The notes under the pieces are model-generated. The model searched no databases and was not told the DNA's origin. It saw only the letters and a program-made list of their open reading frames with translations. A stretch of DNA of 64,000 nt from Druceiella hillmani. Its lineage: Eukaryota; Arthropoda; Insecta; Lepidoptera; Hepialidae. Every line of letters starts with the position of its first letter. Position 1 is the stretch's first letter. The stretch lies in assembly GCA_039881145.1 (NCBI GenBank), contig JAYKKI010000038.1, positions 6,126,501 to 6,190,500 on the forward strand. The letters are read 5' to 3'. Of this stretch, positions 60,402 to 64,000 are shown one piece after another. A program made the translations under genes and the position numbers.

Positions 60402-60785
60402 AAGTAGTTTGATCCATTAATATCTTCAAACGAGATATTCGAGTTAATCTTAACTTTAAGGGCACGTTAAAGTATTCATTTATTTATAAAGGATTATTTT
60501 TGTGATTTTTATTGATACCAGTAACAATGAAATATTACGTAATTTTTATTATTATTTCCCGTTCAACCGTACAATATTTATTAATTATTTCGCACATTTA
60601 CGCGTTTGTTCATCACTTAAATACTTAGTTTTCAAATAGAGAAGTAAATAAAATTTAATAAATTCATATTCAAAAATAATAATGTGATTGTAAAATAATA
60701 AATATTTGTCCAAATAAAAAACTCATAATTTATTGTATAGGTTGACTGATAATTATAAAATGAATGAATCAAATAGATACGATGA
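60402..60785. other. AT-rich non-coding stretch
   Basis: Nothing recognised. Confidence 0.5.
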
Positions 60786-60789
60786 CATT

Positions 60790-61180
60790 TAATCTTGCGT
60801 CAATATGCATTCAAGATTCCCGGCATTGTTCGTTAAACAACCTTAATGCATCTTCGCAAGCTTCGCATTAACGCACTTCTGTAAAGCATCTATCCCACCC
60901 AAAACATTTGCATGTGCGACTTAACGCAGACAGCTAGAGGCGATGCGGTGCACTGTTGCTGAGTGCAGCGAGGCGGAAATGCATTTCGAGAGCAGGTGCT
61001 ATCTCCGATATCTTATACGCAGTACGTCTCAGTGCTGTGGAAGTCTGAAGTCAAAGTGTTTGCTAAATAAACATTACTTCACTGGCAGTTTCGGATGAGA
61101 CCTACGGTGTTAGAAGCGAGCGAGGCGAAGCGAAAGGACGAAGTATCGGAAAACGTTCCCTAGTTAAGTATAGATCGGGC
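60790..61180. promoter_or_regulatory. Islet of complex sequence with octamer and E-box
   Basis: Less AT-rich than its flanks and without long frames. It contains ATTTGCAT (60906-60913), AGCAGGTGCT (E-box CAGGTG) and AATGCATTTCG. Candidate enhancer by motif content. Confidence 0.4.
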
Positions 61181-62425
61181 TGGCTCTCGTCAATGGGCTG
61201 TGAGAAAAGTTCGTATTTGTTGCACCATTTTTGAATGCGATTCTTAAATTTTTCTGTTACACATATTGTTTACTTGGACACTTGTGTCAGACTATTGCGA
61301 ATAAATTCATTGAACTAAATAATTACACACGTTTGTCTTAAGTTAACTCAATAGGTCCTCAGTAGTATTCTCAACGAGAATATACCTCATTAGCAAATTT
61401 TCATCTAAATAGTTTATAACATGCCAGATTCCATGTTTAAAATTAACAGAAAGTCTTTTTTTTTAATTTACATTCTTTTAATGTACAAAACATATTATTT
61501 GTAATGGTATTGTTATTTCTTTATGTATTAAGGTAGCTTTTGTATAAAACGCGTTGTTGACGCAATTAGCTGAATTTTTGACATATTATTCAAACAATAA
61601 ATATCTAAATTATTTAAAAATTTAAAAATTATTTACAGTTTAGCTTTGAAAAAATAGCTCTCGAAGATTGTACAATTATGTTCATTTGATTTTATTTAGA
61701 AATCCGACGAGCGATTTTTGTATAAGACTAAATGTAAAATTATGTTATATTAACATTACGAAAAAAAATTATTTACAAAAACTAAATTTTTGTAAAAATC
61801 ACTCTCAACAATAGTACAATTAACATTGCAGAAAAAGAAGTAATTTCTTCACGCTTAATTTTTTTTTAAAAACGTGTTCGGCGATTTATCTAAAAAACTA
61901 AGTCATTGTAAAATGATATTATGTAAACATATATAAAAATAAAAATAATATATAAAATAAAATATGTAAAAATAATTTTCAATAAAACATTTTATAGTTA
62001 ATTTTTCGATCTTATGAAATATGCATTAGATAAGTGTAATTTTCCAAAAAAATATTACGCTTTATCACGATACTGCTTATGTGCTTCTTAATTTCTTAGA
62101 TTCTTAGATCAACTCTTTCGCGAAATATGCCAGTTCTATGTGCAACAGACACTTAAGACAAATAATTGAAAATAAAAATATCAAAAATGTAGGTTCGTCA
62201 AAATATTAAAACTTTTATAGCTAGTTATAGCGATGTTCATATTATTATTAAAATAACTTTTACGAGAAAATTCTGAATGTTTTTGTCTATTGTACCTGTT
62301 TTTATTTCGAAAACTTCCTTATTCGGTACCATTAAATAAAAACAATGAAGTATAAATTTACCAAAGGTATTGCTAACATCGAACACGGAAACGATTAATG
62401 TAACACGTAACAGCAAACGTTGCTC
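61181..62425. other. AT-rich non-coding stretch
   Basis: Very AT-rich, especially 61440-62300; nothing recognised. Confidence 0.5.
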
Positions 62426-62429
62426 GGCG

Positions 62430-62590
62430 AGGTATGCGCCCCGCCGTTTATGTGCCGCGCGGCGCGGGTCGCGCGCACTCCTCGCGAATGCAGATGCGCA
62501 CAGGCGACACTGCGGCAAGGCCGTTCGCGAGCGCCGAACGCAGTTCGCCGGCTGCAAGCCAGACTTGGCGCTTGCGAACCGAACAATACT
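62430..62590. promoter_or_regulatory. GC/CpG-rich islet
   Basis: About 160 bases with dense CpG. Four frames on both strands cross it (63-107 codons), a sign of composition rather than coding. Confidence 0.35.
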
Positions 62591-63755
62591 ATCTCAATTA
62601 GTGTCCGCTGTAACCAACTGTAATTTCATTCAAACCATTGAAATATTTTTTGTTCTTTTAAATCAAAATTGCGTTTTCACTGTTAGACTTTAACTCTTAT
62701 TTACATTTGGAAAGAGTGTAAAATCGGAGATGCTTCAAATATCGGCTGAAACGTATCATAGAACGAGCGGTACGACTTTACTTTCTGGGTTCCTACCTTA
62801 TATATTAGGGTTTCATATCTCAAAAAGAACCCTTAACAGACCGCACACGTGCGACTGTTACATCCGTTTTTTGAGAATTGTTAGATGTAAAAACTTAAAC
62901 TTTGGCATTGTAGTAAAACATATTAACCCGCCCATATCTAGATATGTGCAGCAAATTAAGTACTCGAAAACAAATTCAAGTTCACGAACAATTTTTTTTC
63001 ATAATTTTAGTAGAATATCTTCAGACATATTAAAAAAATGCAAAAACAATTTTCTCTTATTTCCTAAGCCACTTACTTTAAATTATAAAAAATAGAGGAT
63101 TTAGAAGTCCACGCAAATCTTCTCATTTTTAAGATATGCGAAATGTTTTAACGCATGTGAAAGATATATAAAAATGAATAATTATAAATAGTTTAATGGA
63201 AATACCACTTGCCAATAAATGTTTAGAAGTGTATAAATGCGTGCGGTAGCTAGACAGGTTTTTGTTTGTTATAAAAACACACAAAACTCGAACCGTACAC
63301 GGTAGTGTTAAAATTAATTAAATCTTAATTAACAATTATAAAAGATGCAAGTAATCTTTTTGTACTAAATTAATGTAATGTTAAAAATAAATATTTATTT
63401 TTGAAAGAATACCTATATTCTCGTGAAGTGTTTATTGGATTCTTTCGATGTCAAATTGAATAGTAGTCTATTGATGGTGCTAATGACTATGGAAAGACGA
63501 TTGTGATTCATTTCCGGATGTTAAACTTACATTTCAAATGATGTAATAGAATAATAATTTGTACGGCTGGGATGATGTTAGAACGCTTTCAGGTTGAATA
63601 AAAAACGAAGCTCGGTTGCGAAGATATCAAATCCAGGTTTTATCGTTGAAGGTCTCAAACGAAAACATCAATCAGTTCATTCATTAACATGTTATTTGAT
63701 TCGACATAAGTTTTATCCTTTTCGAGGGACTATCCGGAGCTATTTGTCAGCGGTC
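62591..63755. other. AT-rich stretch with a 121-codon ATG frame
   Basis: The ATG frame 62730-63095 (121 codons) is the longest ATG frame outside repeats and GC islets. It is rich in Ile, Asn, Lys and Ser, contains KRTLNRPHTCDCYIRFLRI, and has no signal peptide, membrane segment or domain I recognise. I treat it as probably a chance frame. Confidence 0.3.
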
Positions 63756-63835
63756 TGTAGGCACAGGATGCTTAGCGGGGCCGCCGGCAGGAGGCGGCCC
63801 GACCTTTTTCCGGCGGTGAATAGTGACGCCATCTA
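63756..63835. promoter_or_regulatory. Small GC-rich islet
   Basis: About 80 GC-rich bases (GCGGGGCCGCCGGCAGGAGG). The 114-codon frame across it starts with TTG and lacks motifs. Confidence 0.25.
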
Positions 63836-64000
63836 TATTCCTTTAATGACAACTGAATTAGACGCGTTACCTATGTATTATTATAAAAGGAAGCGGTTTA
63901 CGTTTGTTTGTCGGTTAAATTTGTTTCGCCGAAAGTAAGGCACGTAAAACATTAATATTTAAGTCAATTATATCGTTGGAGGAATAAAGCAAAAGAATAA
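63836..64000. other. AT-rich right edge
   Basis: Nothing recognised. Confidence 0.5.

Overview
This window looks like intergenic or intronic nuclear DNA from an arthropod, most likely an insect; I cannot place the order. The base composition is strongly AT-rich, with at least ten long (TA)n or (TA)n(CA/TG)n microsatellites. Every coding relic I recognise is repeat-derived: Tc1, mariner and hAT transposases, a tRNA-type SINE, and one family of multicopy arthropod genes. I found no intact host gene, no rRNA or tRNA gene, no CRISPR array and no bacterial-style operon. Most longer open frames are chance frames, often over GC-rich islets or lacking an ATG. The window is therefore best read as a gene desert or one very large intron.

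Layout. 1-765: AT-rich with a (TA)n tract. 765-3109: decayed hAT transposase copy (+), with a CACTG-type end at 3109. 3.1-13.2 kb: AT-rich DNA with GC-rich islets near 4.0, 6.8, 11.0 and 13.0 kb and short fragments of dispersed repeats. 13.3-13.9 kb: a long perfect hairpin, microsatellites and a GC-rich hairpin. 14,059-15,288: Tc1-type element with a broken transposase. 16.0-16.4 kb: alternating purine-pyrimidine tract and a clean hairpin. 18.0-18.7 kb: possible promoter with a 5' splice site, then a second Tc1-type relic. 24,860-26,464 (-): pseudogene of a multicopy arthropod family of unknown function. 27.3-39.5 kb: GC-rich islets interspersed with three copies of one SINE (27.7 kb -, 35.5 kb +, 39.3 kb +). 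41-49 kb: microsatellites and further islets. 49,709-51,429: non-autonomous hAT-like element with inverted ends and a near-perfect 8-bp target duplication. 52.4-58.3 kb: more islets and a pre-miRNA-like hairpin at 58.6 kb. 59,382-60,399: mariner relic bounded by inverted ends and TA. 60.8-64 kb: islets and AT-rich DNA.

Two layers stand out. The first is old transposon debris: five decayed protein-coding copies, three SINE copies and one non-coding hAT-type element. The second is a recurrent series of GC/CpG-rich, ORF-poor islets every few kb, some holding motifs of developmental regulators (CAGGTAG, ATTTGCAT, CACCTG, ACCGGTT). They are reasonable candidates for cis-regulatory elements of a nearby or surrounding developmental gene, but that is inference and needs cross-species comparison. 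All reading was by eye, so divergent alignments and element boundaries are approximate unless a target duplication is named.
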